The position numbers and the translations under genes were made by a program. Below the pieces are notes generated by a model. The model worked only from the letters and a program-made list of their open reading frames with translations. It searched no databases and had not been told where the DNA came from. A stretch of DNA of 64,000 nucleotides from NCBI RefSeq assembly GCF_003097235.1, contig NZ_QEQQ01000019.1, positions 55,335 to 119,334 of the forward strand, given 5' to 3'. Within the stretch, counting starts at the first letter, position 1. Each line of letters starts with the position of its first letter. This DNA comes from Pseudomonas sp. CC120222-01a. Lineage in GTDB: Bacteria > Pseudomonadota > Gammaproteobacteria > Pseudomonadales > Pseudomonadaceae. Below, piece by piece: positions 28,776-36,602 of this stretch.

Positions 28776-29180
28776 TCAGTAGCCGGAAAGAACGCTGACG
28801 ACCACACCACTGGCGATCGCCACCAGCACGTAGTCCCCGTTCACGTACAACCAGCGGTGATCACGAGGTGGTGCGTACAGATGGCGCGCGCGCCAGTCGG
28901 TCACCCAGTAGCGGTCGGCGCGGTAACGCGGTTCCACCACATAGCCGCGATGCCATTGCTGATGCGGCATCGGCATGCCCGCTTCAGGTCGGAAGTTCGG
29001 GTTGTGGTAGGCCGGGTAGCGGCCGTTGTCGTGACGGTCATGCCGTTCGGGTTGACCATGTGGCGGGTAGCCCTGATGGGATGGACCGCCGTCATAGTGG
29101 TCCGGGCCCGGTTGAGCGAAGCTGGCCAAGGGTGTGCTGAGCACAAGTGCGGCGCAGAGTACGGTTAGGGCTTTCTTCAT
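28776..29180 (-). CDS. RcnB-family periplasmic protein
   Basis: A 134-residue protein with a signal peptide (KKALTVLCAALVLSTPLASFA), then a His/Pro/Gly-rich segment (QGYPPHGQPERHDRHDN) and the RcnB fold YWVTDWRARHLYAPPRDHRW ending in a hydrophobic tail. RcnB of E. coli acts in periplasmic nickel/cobalt homeostasis. Here no efflux gene is adjacent, so the metal role is inferred only from the family and the His-rich stretch. Start at ATG 29180. Upstream (29280-29301) is a tandem AGGTAAAGGTC repeat of unknown meaning. Confidence 0.75.
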   Translation of the reverse strand: MKKALTVLCAALVLSTPLASFAQPGPDHYDGGPSHQGYPPHGQPERHDRHDNGRYPAYHNPNFRPEAGMPMPHQQWHRGYVVEPRYRADRYWVTDWRARHLYAPPRDHRWLYVNGDYVLVAIASGVVVSVLSGY

Positions 29181-29317
29181 TTGCGGAACCTCTACCTGTT
29201 AACGCCCGGCAGGTAATGCGGTCTGCCTGGTGCGGTTAACTGATCAGACCACAAACTTTTCCAGTTAATGTAAGGGCAGAGGTAAAGGTCAGGTAAAGGT
29301 CCTCTGGGTGCACAATC

Positions 29318-29359
29318 CTGTAGGAGCGGCCTTGTGTCGCGAAAGGGCTGCTCCTACAG
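29318..29359. repeat. REP element overlapping a stop codon
   Basis: CTGTAGGAGCGGCC and its near-complement GGGCTGCTCCTACAG enclose TTGTGTCGCGAAA, a REP subtype shared with 58445-58527. Its right arm contains the TAG stop of the sigma54 regulator (29354-29356). Confidence 0.8.
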
Positions 29360-30643
29360 ACCCAGCGCTTTCAAGCGGCGATAGAGGGTTCGCTCACTCA
29401 GGCCAAGGTGACGGGCCAGTTCGCTGCGTGATCCTTGGAACTGCTCCAGTGCATGCGCGAGATCACCCAGATCGTTTCGCCCTCTGCTCATGGCCAGTGC
29501 CTGCTGTGGCCCAACCTCTTCCGGCAGATGCTCAGGTCGGATCAGCCCGTCATCGGCAAACAGCCGAGCCCTTTCCAGAATATTGCGCAATTCGCGAATG
29601 TTCCCTGGGAACCCATGCAGCTTCAGTTGCTTCAGCGCCTCTTCGGTCAGGCTCGGTGTCGGCTTGCCGGCCATGCGCTGCAGCAGGCTCTCGGCCAGTA
29701 GCGGCAAATCTTCCACGCGCTCGCGCAAAGCCGGTAGGCGGATCGGGAAGCCGCTGATGCGGTAGTACAGATCTTCGCGGAACGTTCCTTCGGCCACCAT
29801 TTTCTTCAGCGGTTTGTGGGTTGCTGATACCAGGCGGAAATCCGAATGCACAGTGCGCAGGCTGCCAACCGGGCGAAAGCTCCCGGACTCGATCAGGCGC
29901 AGAAGTTTGACCTGCATCGCCAACGGCACCTCGCCGATTTCGTCGAGGAACAACGTGCCGCCGTGGGCGGCTTCGGCCAGGCCGATCTTGCGCTGGTTGG
30001 CGCCGGTGAAAGCGCCTTTCTCGTAGCCGAACAATTCGCTCTCGAACAGCGACTCGGTCAGGCCGGTGCAGTCGACGACGACCAGCGGGCCATTGGCCCT
30101 TGGGCTACCCATGTGAATTGCGCGTGCAAACAGTTCCTTGCCGGTGCCTGACTCGCCCTGAAGCAACACCGGTATCTGCGCGGGTGCTGCTCGCTGCAGA
30201 CTGGCCAATGCGGTCTTGAAAGCAGGTGCTCGCCCGACAAGCCCTTGTTCCTGAGGTTGCGCGGACGCCAGGGTGATGCTGGTCAGCCGCTCGACAAAGG
30301 CTACCACCCTGCCCTGTTCATCAAGGATCGGCCGCAGCTCCACATCCACATGCTCGGGACCACGCGGCGTGTGATGAATGTGCAGCACACGCTCCGGTAC
30401 TTTGCTGTCCCACGCCTTGCGCATCGGGCAGTGCTCACCGGCCTGGTCACAGGGGACGGCGTAGTGATGTGACACACGATGGCATTTCTCACCCAACGGA
30501 GCCTGCTTGTCTCGACCGAACTGCCGGCGATAAGCCGCGTTGGCCGCGAGGATGTTGTAGTCGGTGTCCAGCACGATGGTAGGCAGGGCATCGTGCTCAA
30601 GGTAGGAAACCAGAGCTAGGATGAGTGGATGAGATTCAGGCAT
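29354..30643 (-). CDS. fisR: Sigma54-dependent activator, FisR-like sulfane-sulfur sensor
   Basis: Probable activator of the divergent sulfide-oxidation genes. ATG 30643 gives 429 residues. The N-terminal PAS-like sensor (about 1-140) carries Cys54, Cys65 and Cys72; their 11- and 7-residue spacing matches Cys53/64/71, reported as the polysulfide-sensing residues of FisR from Cupriavidus. The AAA+ domain has GESGTGKE (Walker A), GAFTGA (sigma54 contact) and GGTLFLDEIGEV (Walker B). A Fis-type helix-turn-helix ends the protein (RSELARHLGLSERTLYRRLK). A longer in-frame start (30733) would overlap the regulatory repeats. Target and ligand are inferred from context and cysteine spacing. Confidence 0.82.
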   Translation of the reverse strand: MPESHPLILALVSYLEHDALPTIVLDTDYNILAANAAYRRQFGRDKQAPLGEKCHRVSHHYAVPCDQAGEHCPMRKAWDSKVPERVLHIHHTPRGPEHVDVELRPILDEQGRVVAFVERLTSITLASAQPQEQGLVGRAPAFKTALASLQRAAPAQIPVLLQGESGTGKELFARAIHMGSPRANGPLVVVDCTGLTESLFESELFGYEKGAFTGANQRKIGLAEAAHGGTLFLDEIGEVPLAMQVKLLRLIESGSFRPVGSLRTVHSDFRLVSATHKPLKKMVAEGTFREDLYYRISGFPIRLPALRERVEDLPLLAESLLQRMAGKPTPSLTEEALKQLKLHGFPGNIRELRNILERARLFADDGLIRPEHLPEEVGPQQALAMSRGRNDLGDLAHALEQFQGSRSELARHLGLSERTLYRRLKALGL

Positions 30644-30682
30644 GGCGACACCGATTGGATAACCTGGCGCAGGGTAACAAGG

Positions 30683-30732
30683 ACTGCCAAACACTGCCAT
30701 TGGCTGACAGTCGACTGCCAAAACCACTGCCA
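30683..30732 (+). promoter_or_regulatory. Phased ACTGCCA repeats, candidate activator-binding sites
   Basis: ACTGCCA occurs four times, at 30683, 30693, 30714 and 30726. Centre-to-centre steps are 10, 21 and 12 bp, so all copies face roughly the same side of the helix. An inverted relative (TGGCTGACAGT) lies at 30701-30711. They sit about 60-110 bp upstream of the sigma54-like promoter, the normal place for enhancer sites of a Fis-type activator. Confidence 0.6.
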
Positions 30733-30792
30733 CCCGTGCTGATAGCTGTGATCAAGGCCCCCTGTTCATTGGGCCGGAAGTAGAAAAACGCC

Positions 30793-30808
30793 TGGCATGC
30801 ATCTTGAT
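30793..30808 (+). promoter_or_regulatory. Candidate sigma54 promoter of the persulfide dioxygenase operon
   Basis: TGGCATGCATCTTGAT resembles the -24/-12 consensus TGGCAC-N5-TTGCW, with GG at -24 and GA in place of GC at -12. The start point would be near 30819, leaving a leader of about 48 nt before ATG 30867. The non-consensus -12 lowers confidence. Confidence 0.55.
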
Positions 30809-30866
30809 AAACCTCCACCCACTGCCTACGCCTGTACAAGGCGAGGCAGACAATCTGGAGAACGTG

Positions 30867-31751
30867 ATGATCATCGGCAACAACCTTCACGTGGACGCCT
30901 TCTATGACAAGGCGACCTCGACCATCAGCTACCTGGTCATGGATCGTGAAACCCTTCAGTGCGCACTGATCGACAGCGTGCTGGACTACGACCCCAAGTC
31001 CGGGCGCACTTGCACCGCTTCGGCGGATCGCCTGATCGATCGTGTGACCGAGCTCAACGCCAAGGTGCAATGGGTGCTGGAAACCCACGTGCACGCCGAC
31101 CACCTTTCGGCAGCGGCTTACCTCAAGGGCAAGCTCGGTGGCCATACCGCCATCGGTGCGCACATTACCCAGGTGCAGAAAGTCTTTGGCACGCTGTTCA
31201 ACGCCGAGCCAGGCTTCGCCCGCGATGGCAGCCAGTTCGATGTGCTGTTCGAAGATGAAGAGGGCTTTAGCATCGGCAACCTGCATGCCCGGGCGCTGCA
31301 TACCCCCGGGCATACGCCGGCATGCATCAGTTACATGGTGGTGGACGCTGGTGAGACGGCGGTGTTCGTCGGCGATACCCTGTTCATGCCTGACTACGGA
31401 ACCGCCCGCTGCGACTTCCCCGGTGCCGATGCGCGCACGCTGTACCGCTCCATCCGCCGCTTGTTGGCCTTCCCCGACCAGACCCAGCTGTTCATGTGCC
31501 ACGACTACCTGCCAGGCGGGCGCGAGATGCAGTACGTCACCACGGTGGCCGAGCAGCGCGCCAGCAATATCCACATCCATCAAGGCGTCGACGAGGACAG
31601 CTTCGTGGCCATGCGCGAAGCTCGCGACAAGACCCTCGACATGCCCGTGCTGATCCTGCCATCGGTGCAGGTGAACATGCGCAGCGGCCAGCTCCCCGAG
31701 CCCGAAGAAAACGGTGTGAGCTACCTGAAGATCCCGCTGAACAAGCTTTGA
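30867..31751 (+). CDS. Persulfide dioxygenase (metallo-beta-lactamase fold)
   Basis: Oxidises glutathione persulfide, formed after sulfide oxidation, to sulfite. ATG 30867, behind GGAG, gives 294 residues; the longer TTG frame (30804) overlaps the promoter. The iron-binding motif is ETHVHADHLSAA (HxHxDH), with further ligands in HTPGHTPACISY, VGDTLFMPDYG and MCHDY. The motif CDFPGADARTLY fits the ETHE1/Blh-type dioxygenases. It is the first gene of a plus-strand unit with sqr and the TauE/SafE exporter. Confidence 0.88.
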   Translation: MIIGNNLHVDAFYDKATSTISYLVMDRETLQCALIDSVLDYDPKSGRTCTASADRLIDRVTELNAKVQWVLETHVHADHLSAAAYLKGKLGGHTAIGAHITQVQKVFGTLFNAEPGFARDGSQFDVLFEDEEGFSIGNLHARALHTPGHTPACISYMVVDAGETAVFVGDTLFMPDYGTARCDFPGADARTLYRSIRRLLAFPDQTQLFMCHDYLPGGREMQYVTTVAEQRASNIHIHQGVDEDSFVAMREARDKTLDMPVLILPSVQVNMRSGQLPEPEENGVSYLKIPLNKL

Positions 31752-31791
31752 CTGCCCTGCCCCATTACCAGAAATTCCAGGATTGACTGCC

Positions 31792-33048
31792 ATGCCTGCC
31801 AATGCCGACCACCACAAGGTGGTCATCGTCGGTGCCGGTGCCGCCGGTATCGCCACTGCTTCCAGCCTGATCGCCCGTGACCCGACACTGGACATCGCCC
31901 TGATCGACCCTGCCGACGTGCACTACTACCAGCCAGGCTGGACCATGGTCGGCGCCGGCGTCTTCAGTGCGCCGAGCACCGCCCGCACCATGGCCTCGGC
32001 CATCCCGCGCGGCGTACGCTGGATCAAGGCGCGCGTCCAGGGCTTCGACCCATCTGCCCAGTTGGTCACCCTGGAGGGAGGCCGCGCCATCAGTTATGAA
32101 CAGCTGGTGGTCTGCCCCGGCCTCAAGCTCGACTGGGACGCGATCGAGGGGCTCAGCGAAACCCTTGGCCGCAACGGTGTCACCTCCAACTACCGCTACG
32201 ACCTGGCACCTTACACCTGGGAGCTGGTGCAATCGCTCAAGCAAGGGCGTGCGCTGTTCACCCAGCCGCCGATGCCGATCAAGTGCGCTGGTGCGCCGCA
32301 AAAAGCACTGTACCTGTCCTGCGACCATTGGCTGCGCAGTGGTCGGCTGGGCGACGTGAAAGCCAGTTTCTTCAATGCCGGTGCCGTGCTGTTCGGCGTT
32401 CCCGACTACGTGCCAGCCTTGATGGCCTACATCGACAAGTACGGCGTTAACCTCAATTACAGCCATCGTCTGGTGGCCGTGGATGGGCCCAACCAGCGTG
32501 CCACCTTCGTGCGTACGCTAGCCGACGGCAGCAGTGAAACCCGTACCGAAGCCTTCGACATGCTGCACGTGGTGCCGCCGCAGGTTGCCCCGGACTTCAT
32601 CCGCCAGAGCCCCTTGGCCGATGCCGCCGGCTGGGTTGACGTCGACCCGCATACCTTGCGCCACCGTCAGTTCGGCAACGTCCACGCCCTGGGCGATGTG
32701 GCCAACACCAGCAATGCCAAGACTGCTGCGGCTGCGCGCAAGCAGGCGCCAGTGGTCGCCAACAATGTGCTGGTAGCGCTGGGCCGCCTCCCTACCCTGG
32801 CCCAATACGACGGCTATGGCTCCTGCCCACTGACTGTCGAGCGCGGCAAGATCGTCCTGGCCGAGTTCACCTATGGCGGCAAGGTCGCACCGAGCTTCCC
32901 TCGCTGGCTGCTCGATGGGCGCCAGCCGACACGCCTGGCCTGGCTGCTCAAGGCTCGGGTGCTGCCGCCGTTGTACTGGCAAGGGATGCTCAAAGGCCGT
33001 GAGTGGCTGGCGCGCCCGCAACCGTTGGACACCGAGGCCGCACAGTGA
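31792..33048 (+). CDS. sqr: Sulfide:quinone oxidoreductase (type II-like)
   Basis: Membrane-associated flavoprotein that oxidises sulfide and passes electrons to quinone. ATG 31792 (AGGAT upstream) gives 418 residues; an in-frame TTG lies 9 bp before. The FAD-binding loop is VVIVGAGAAGIATASSL. Redox cysteines are in PIKCAGAPQK and YDGYGSCPL, corresponding to the two catalytic cysteines of mitochondrial-type SQR. A third Cys is in VVCPGLKLDW. The second FAD motif is VHALGDVANTSNAKT. The product persulfide would feed the dioxygenase upstream. Confidence 0.9.
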   Translation: MPANADHHKVVIVGAGAAGIATASSLIARDPTLDIALIDPADVHYYQPGWTMVGAGVFSAPSTARTMASAIPRGVRWIKARVQGFDPSAQLVTLEGGRAISYEQLVVCPGLKLDWDAIEGLSETLGRNGVTSNYRYDLAPYTWELVQSLKQGRALFTQPPMPIKCAGAPQKALYLSCDHWLRSGRLGDVKASFFNAGAVLFGVPDYVPALMAYIDKYGVNLNYSHRLVAVDGPNQRATFVRTLADGSSETRTEAFDMLHVVPPQVAPDFIRQSPLADAAGWVDVDPHTLRHRQFGNVHALGDVANTSNAKTAAAARKQAPVVANNVLVALGRLPTLAQYDGYGSCPLTVERGKIVLAEFTYGGKVAPSFPRWLLDGRQPTRLAWLLKARVLPPLYWQGMLKGREWLARPQPLDTEAAQ

Positions 33049-33863
33049 TCGAACATCAACTGCTGGGCGCAGGCCTGGGCGCGATCATCGGTGCGGTGCT
33101 GGCGCTGACCGGCGCCGGTGGTGGCATCCTGGCAGTGCCGCTGCTGGTGTTCGGGTTGGGCCTGTCGATGGTCGAAGCGGCACCCATCGGGTTGCTTGCC
33201 GTCGGGCTTGCTGCGGCGGTGGGTGCGATACTTGGCTTGCGCGAAGGGCTGGTGCGTTATCGCGCTGCCCTCTTCATCGCCTTGATCGGTATCGCAGCGG
33301 CACCGTTCGGCCTGATGCTGGCCCACCGCTTGCCCAATACACCCTTGGCGCTGGTGTTCGCTGCCGTGCTGATCTATGCCTGCCTGCGCATCTGGCGCAA
33401 GGCGGCCAAAGAGCTGCGTGGCGAAGGCAGCGAAGCCCATCGCTACATCGAGCCCTGCGTACTGAACCCATTGCAGGGGCGCTTGCGCTGGACGTTACCC
33501 TGCGCTCGTGCCCTGGCGTTTACCGGGGCTATGTCCGGCTTGCTCTCCGGCCTACTCGGGGTCGGCGGCGGCTTTGTGATCATCCCCGCCTTGAACCGCT
33601 ACACCAACCTGCGCATGAAGAGCATCGTCTCGACTTCCCTGGCCGTCATCGCGCTGGTTTCCACGGGGAGCGTGGTCAGCGCCAGCGTGGCCGGAGTGAT
33701 GCACTGGCGGATTGGCGCACCTTTTGCCATCGGAGCAGTGATCGGCCTGTTGCTGGCCCGACCCCTGGCGGCAAAGATCGCCGGGCCCCGCCTGCAGCAG
33801 ATGTTCGCTGTCGCCGGTTGGCTGGCGGCCTTGCTACTGGCCGGCAAGGCGCTACTCGGCTAG
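33045..33863 (+). CDS. TauE/SafE-family (TSUP) membrane exporter
   Basis: Predicted exporter of a sulfur anion such as sulfite. GTG 33045 overlaps the sqr stop (GTGA), indicating translational coupling, and gives 272 residues. About eight hydrophobic helices are seen. Two family motifs are present, ALTGAGGGILAVPLLVFGLG in the first half and GLLGVGGGFVIIPALNRY in the second, the internal repeat of this fold. In this operon its likely job is removal of sulfite made by the dioxygenase. The 3' end overlaps the convergent LysR gene by 12 bp. Confidence 0.85.
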   Translation: MIEHQLLGAGLGAIIGAVLALTGAGGGILAVPLLVFGLGLSMVEAAPIGLLAVGLAAAVGAILGLREGLVRYRAALFIALIGIAAAPFGLMLAHRLPNTPLALVFAAVLIYACLRIWRKAAKELRGEGSEAHRYIEPCVLNPLQGRLRWTLPCARALAFTGAMSGLLSGLLGVGGGFVIIPALNRYTNLRMKSIVSTSLAVIALVSTGSVVSASVAGVMHWRIGAPFAIGAVIGLLLARPLAAKIAGPRLQQMFAVAGWLAALLLAGKALLG

Positions 33864-34739
33864 CAGCTCGTCCTGTTCCGCCGCGCACAGCGCCAGCAGG
33901 TAGTCCCACACCACCCGCAGGCGCACCGACTTGTGCAACTCGCGGCGGGTACAGATCCAGTAGCTGCGCTGGATGGTCTCGCTGGGCAGCACGCGTACCA
34001 GTGTCGGGTCGTGGCGAGCCATGTAGTTGGGCAGCACGGCAATGCCGAGCCCTGCCCGTGCGGCGGTTTGCTGGGCGATCACACTGGTGCTGCGGAAGGC
34101 CACGTTCGGTGCGCGGCAGAAGCTGTTTAGAAACAGCAGCTCCTGGCTGAACAGCAGGTCGTCGACGTAGCCGATCCAGCTGTGCCGGGCCAGGTCCTCG
34201 CGGTTGCGCAGTGGGGGCGCCCGGTCCAGGTAGTCCTGGCTGGCGTACAGCGCCAGGCGGTAGTCGGTGAGCTTGCGGGTGATCAGCAAGTCGGCGTTGG
34301 GCCGCTCCAGGTGGATACTGATCTCGGCCTCGCGGTTGAGGATGCTGACGAAGCGCGGTACCGCCACCAGCTCCACCTCCAGCCCCGGATAACGGGCGAA
34401 CAGCTCGCTCATGCGCGGGGTGAAGAACATGATGCCGATGCCTTCGGTGACGCCCAGGCGAATCTTGCCCAGCGGGGTGATGGCCTGGGTGATTTCTTCC
34501 TGTGCCAGCAGGGCAACGTTCTCCATGGCTTCGGCGTGCTTGAGCAGCGCCTGGCCTGACGGGGTCAGTTCATAGCCCTGGGCGTGCTGTACGAACAGTG
34601 GCGTGCCCAGGCTCTTCTCGATGCTTTCGATATGCCGGGCGACCGTGCTGTGGGTGGTATTGAGGCGCTTGGCTGCCGTGAGCAGGCGGCCGCTGCGCTG
34701 CAACTCGAGGAAAAACCGCAGATCGTTCCAGTCGAACAT
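33852..34739 (-). CDS. LysR-family transcriptional regulator
   Basis: A 295-residue LysR protein; ATG 34739 gives the usual N-terminus MFDWNDLRFFLELQRSGRLL, with helix-turn-helix LTAAKRLNTTHSTVARHIESIE. The C-terminal part is the substrate-binding effector domain. It is divergent from the GMC oxidoreductase with a 119-bp shared promoter region, so it probably controls that gene and the transporter behind it. The effector is unknown. Confidence 0.85.
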   Translation of the reverse strand: MFDWNDLRFFLELQRSGRLLTAAKRLNTTHSTVARHIESIEKSLGTPLFVQHAQGYELTPSGQALLKHAEAMENVALLAQEEITQAITPLGKIRLGVTEGIGIMFFTPRMSELFARYPGLEVELVAVPRFVSILNREAEISIHLERPNADLLITRKLTDYRLALYASQDYLDRAPPLRNREDLARHSWIGYVDDLLFSQELLFLNSFCRAPNVAFRSTSVIAQQTAARAGLGIAVLPNYMARHDPTLVRVLPSETIQRSYWICTRRELHKSVRLRVVWDYLLALCAAEQDELLAE

Positions 34740-34763
34740 GCTGATCCTTAGGGCTGTGCTAAA

Positions 34764-34780
34764 ACGCACAACGGCTGCGT
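34764..34780. promoter_or_regulatory. Candidate LysR operator in the LysR/GMC divergent region
   Basis: ACGCA-N7-TGCGT is a perfect interrupted palindrome of the size and symmetry of LysR boxes. It is located 25 bp from the LysR start and 79 bp from the GMC start. The assignment rests on position and symmetry only. Confidence 0.4.
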
Positions 34781-34858
34781 GAAATCTCGTGTTTCCTTGG
34801 CGAAATTACTCACTAAGATGGATCGGGACAAGAATAATAATCAGGCGCGAGGTTGCAC

Positions 34859-36505
34859 ATGCCATCAGCCGATTCTGTCTTCGACTACGTGGTCGTAGGC
34901 GCTGGTCCTGCCGGTTGCCTGCTGGCCAATCGTTTGTCCGCCGACCCTTCCTGCCGCGTATTGCTGCTCGAAGCCGGTGGCCGCGACAACTATCCCTGGA
35001 TTCACATCCCCGTCGGTTACCTCTACTGCATCGGCAACCCCCGCACCGACTGGTGCTTCAAGACCGAAGCACAGCCCGGCCTGCTCGGTCGCGCCTTGGG
35101 ATATCCACGGGGCAAGGTGCTGGGTGGTTGTTCGTCCATCAACGGCATGATCTACATGCGTGGTCAGGCCGCCGATTACGACCATTGGGCCGAGCAAGGC
35201 AACGAGGGCTGGGCCTGGAATGATGTGCTTCCGTTGTTCAAGGCCAGCGAGAACCACTTTGCCGGCGCCAGCGAACACCATGGCGGTGAGGGTGAATGGC
35301 GGGTCGAGCGCCAGCGCTACAGCTGGCCAATCCTCGATGCCTTCCGTGACGCTGCCGAACAGAGTGGCATCGGCAAGGTCGACGACTTCAATACCGGCGA
35401 CAACCAGGGCTGTGGATACTTTCAGGTCAATCAGCGCAGCGGCGTGCGTTGGAACGCTTCCAAGGCCTTCCTGAGGCCGATCAAGGACCGCCCCAACCTC
35501 ACCGTGCTGACCGGCGTGGAGGTTGACCAGGTGCTGTTGAACAACACCCGTGCCCGTGCAGTGAAGGCGCAGTGGCAAGGCGCCTGGCATGAGTTTGCTG
35601 CGCGCCGCGAGATCATCCTCTGTGCTGGCGCCGTCGGCTCGCCCGGCATTCTCCAGCGCTCGGGTATCGGCCCGCGCAAGCTGCTCGAAAGCCTGGGCAT
35701 CGGTGTGCGCCACGATATGCCTGGCGTTGGCGGAAACCTGCAGGATCACCTGCAGCTGCGGCTGATCTACCAGATCCGCAACACCCGCACGCTTAACCAG
35801 ATGGCCAACAGCCTGTGGGGCAAGCTGGGCATGGGCCTGCGCTATCTCTACGACCGCAGTGGCCCGCTGGCCATGGCGCCGAGCCAACTGGGTGCCTTCG
35901 TACGCTCGAGCCCGGAGCAGGCCACGCCCAACCTGCAGTACCACGTGCAGCCGCTGTCACTGGAGCGCTTCGGCGAGCCGCTGCATCAGTTTCCGGCCTT
36001 CACTGCCTCGGTGTGCAACCTGCGCCCGGCCAGCCGCGGGCGCATCGACATCCGCAGCGCCGATATGCACAGCACGCCGCGGATCGATCCGAACTACTTG
36101 AGCGATCCCCAGGACCTGCGCGTTGCCGCCGATGCCATCCGCATGACCCGGCGCATCGTCCAGGCCCCTGCCCTCGCCGCGTTCGATCCCCAGGAATACC
36201 TGCCAGGCCCGTCCCTGCAAACCGAGGAAGAACTGTTCGACGCCGCCGGCAAGATCGGCACCACCATCTTCCACCCGGTCGGCACCTGCCGCATGGGCAA
36301 CGGCGAGCTGGACGTTGTGGATAACCAGCTGCGCGTGCACGGCATCCCTGGCTTGCGTGTGGCCGACGCCTCGATCATGCCGCAGATCACCTCCGGCAAT
36401 ACCTGTTCACCCACCCTGATGATCGCCGAGAAGGCGGCGCAACTGATCCTCAAAGGAGCCGCAACCCAGACCTACCTGAACGAAGACGCAGTACCGACCC
36501 CCTGA
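34859..36505 (+). CDS. GMC-family FAD-dependent oxidoreductase (choline/alcohol dehydrogenase type)
   Basis: A 548-residue flavoprotein starting at ATG 34859 (GAGG upstream). The N-terminal FAD loop is YVVVGAGPAGCLLANRLS. GMC signature 1 is near GYPRGKVLGGCSSINGMIYMRG, read here as two blocks. Signature 2 is GAVGSPGILQRSGIGP, and the C-terminal catalytic region is HPVGTCRMG with N in SGNTCSPTLMIAEKAA. It likely oxidises an alcohol or polyol; choline is one possibility, but the betaine aldehyde dehydrogenase partner is absent here. The transporter gene follows after 97 bp, suggesting uptake and first oxidation of one substrate. Confidence 0.88.
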   Translation: MPSADSVFDYVVVGAGPAGCLLANRLSADPSCRVLLLEAGGRDNYPWIHIPVGYLYCIGNPRTDWCFKTEAQPGLLGRALGYPRGKVLGGCSSINGMIYMRGQAADYDHWAEQGNEGWAWNDVLPLFKASENHFAGASEHHGGEGEWRVERQRYSWPILDAFRDAAEQSGIGKVDDFNTGDNQGCGYFQVNQRSGVRWNASKAFLRPIKDRPNLTVLTGVEVDQVLLNNTRARAVKAQWQGAWHEFAARREIILCAGAVGSPGILQRSGIGPRKLLESLGIGVRHDMPGVGGNLQDHLQLRLIYQIRNTRTLNQMANSLWGKLGMGLRYLYDRSGPLAMAPSQLGAFVRSSPEQATPNLQYHVQPLSLERFGEPLHQFPAFTASVCNLRPASRGRIDIRSADMHSTPRIDPNYLSDPQDLRVAADAIRMTRRIVQAPALAAFDPQEYLPGPSLQTEEELFDAAGKIGTTIFHPVGTCRMGNGELDVVDNQLRVHGIPGLRVADASIMPQITSGNTCSPTLMIAEKAAQLILKGAATQTYLNEDAVPTP

Positions 36506-36602
36506 CCCGGGAGCGTGCAACACCGGCAGCTCGCGGTCACAAGCTGCCGACAGTGGAACAACAAGAATAATCACTGTGGCCTGCGGGCCGAGGACAGCAA
36601 CG

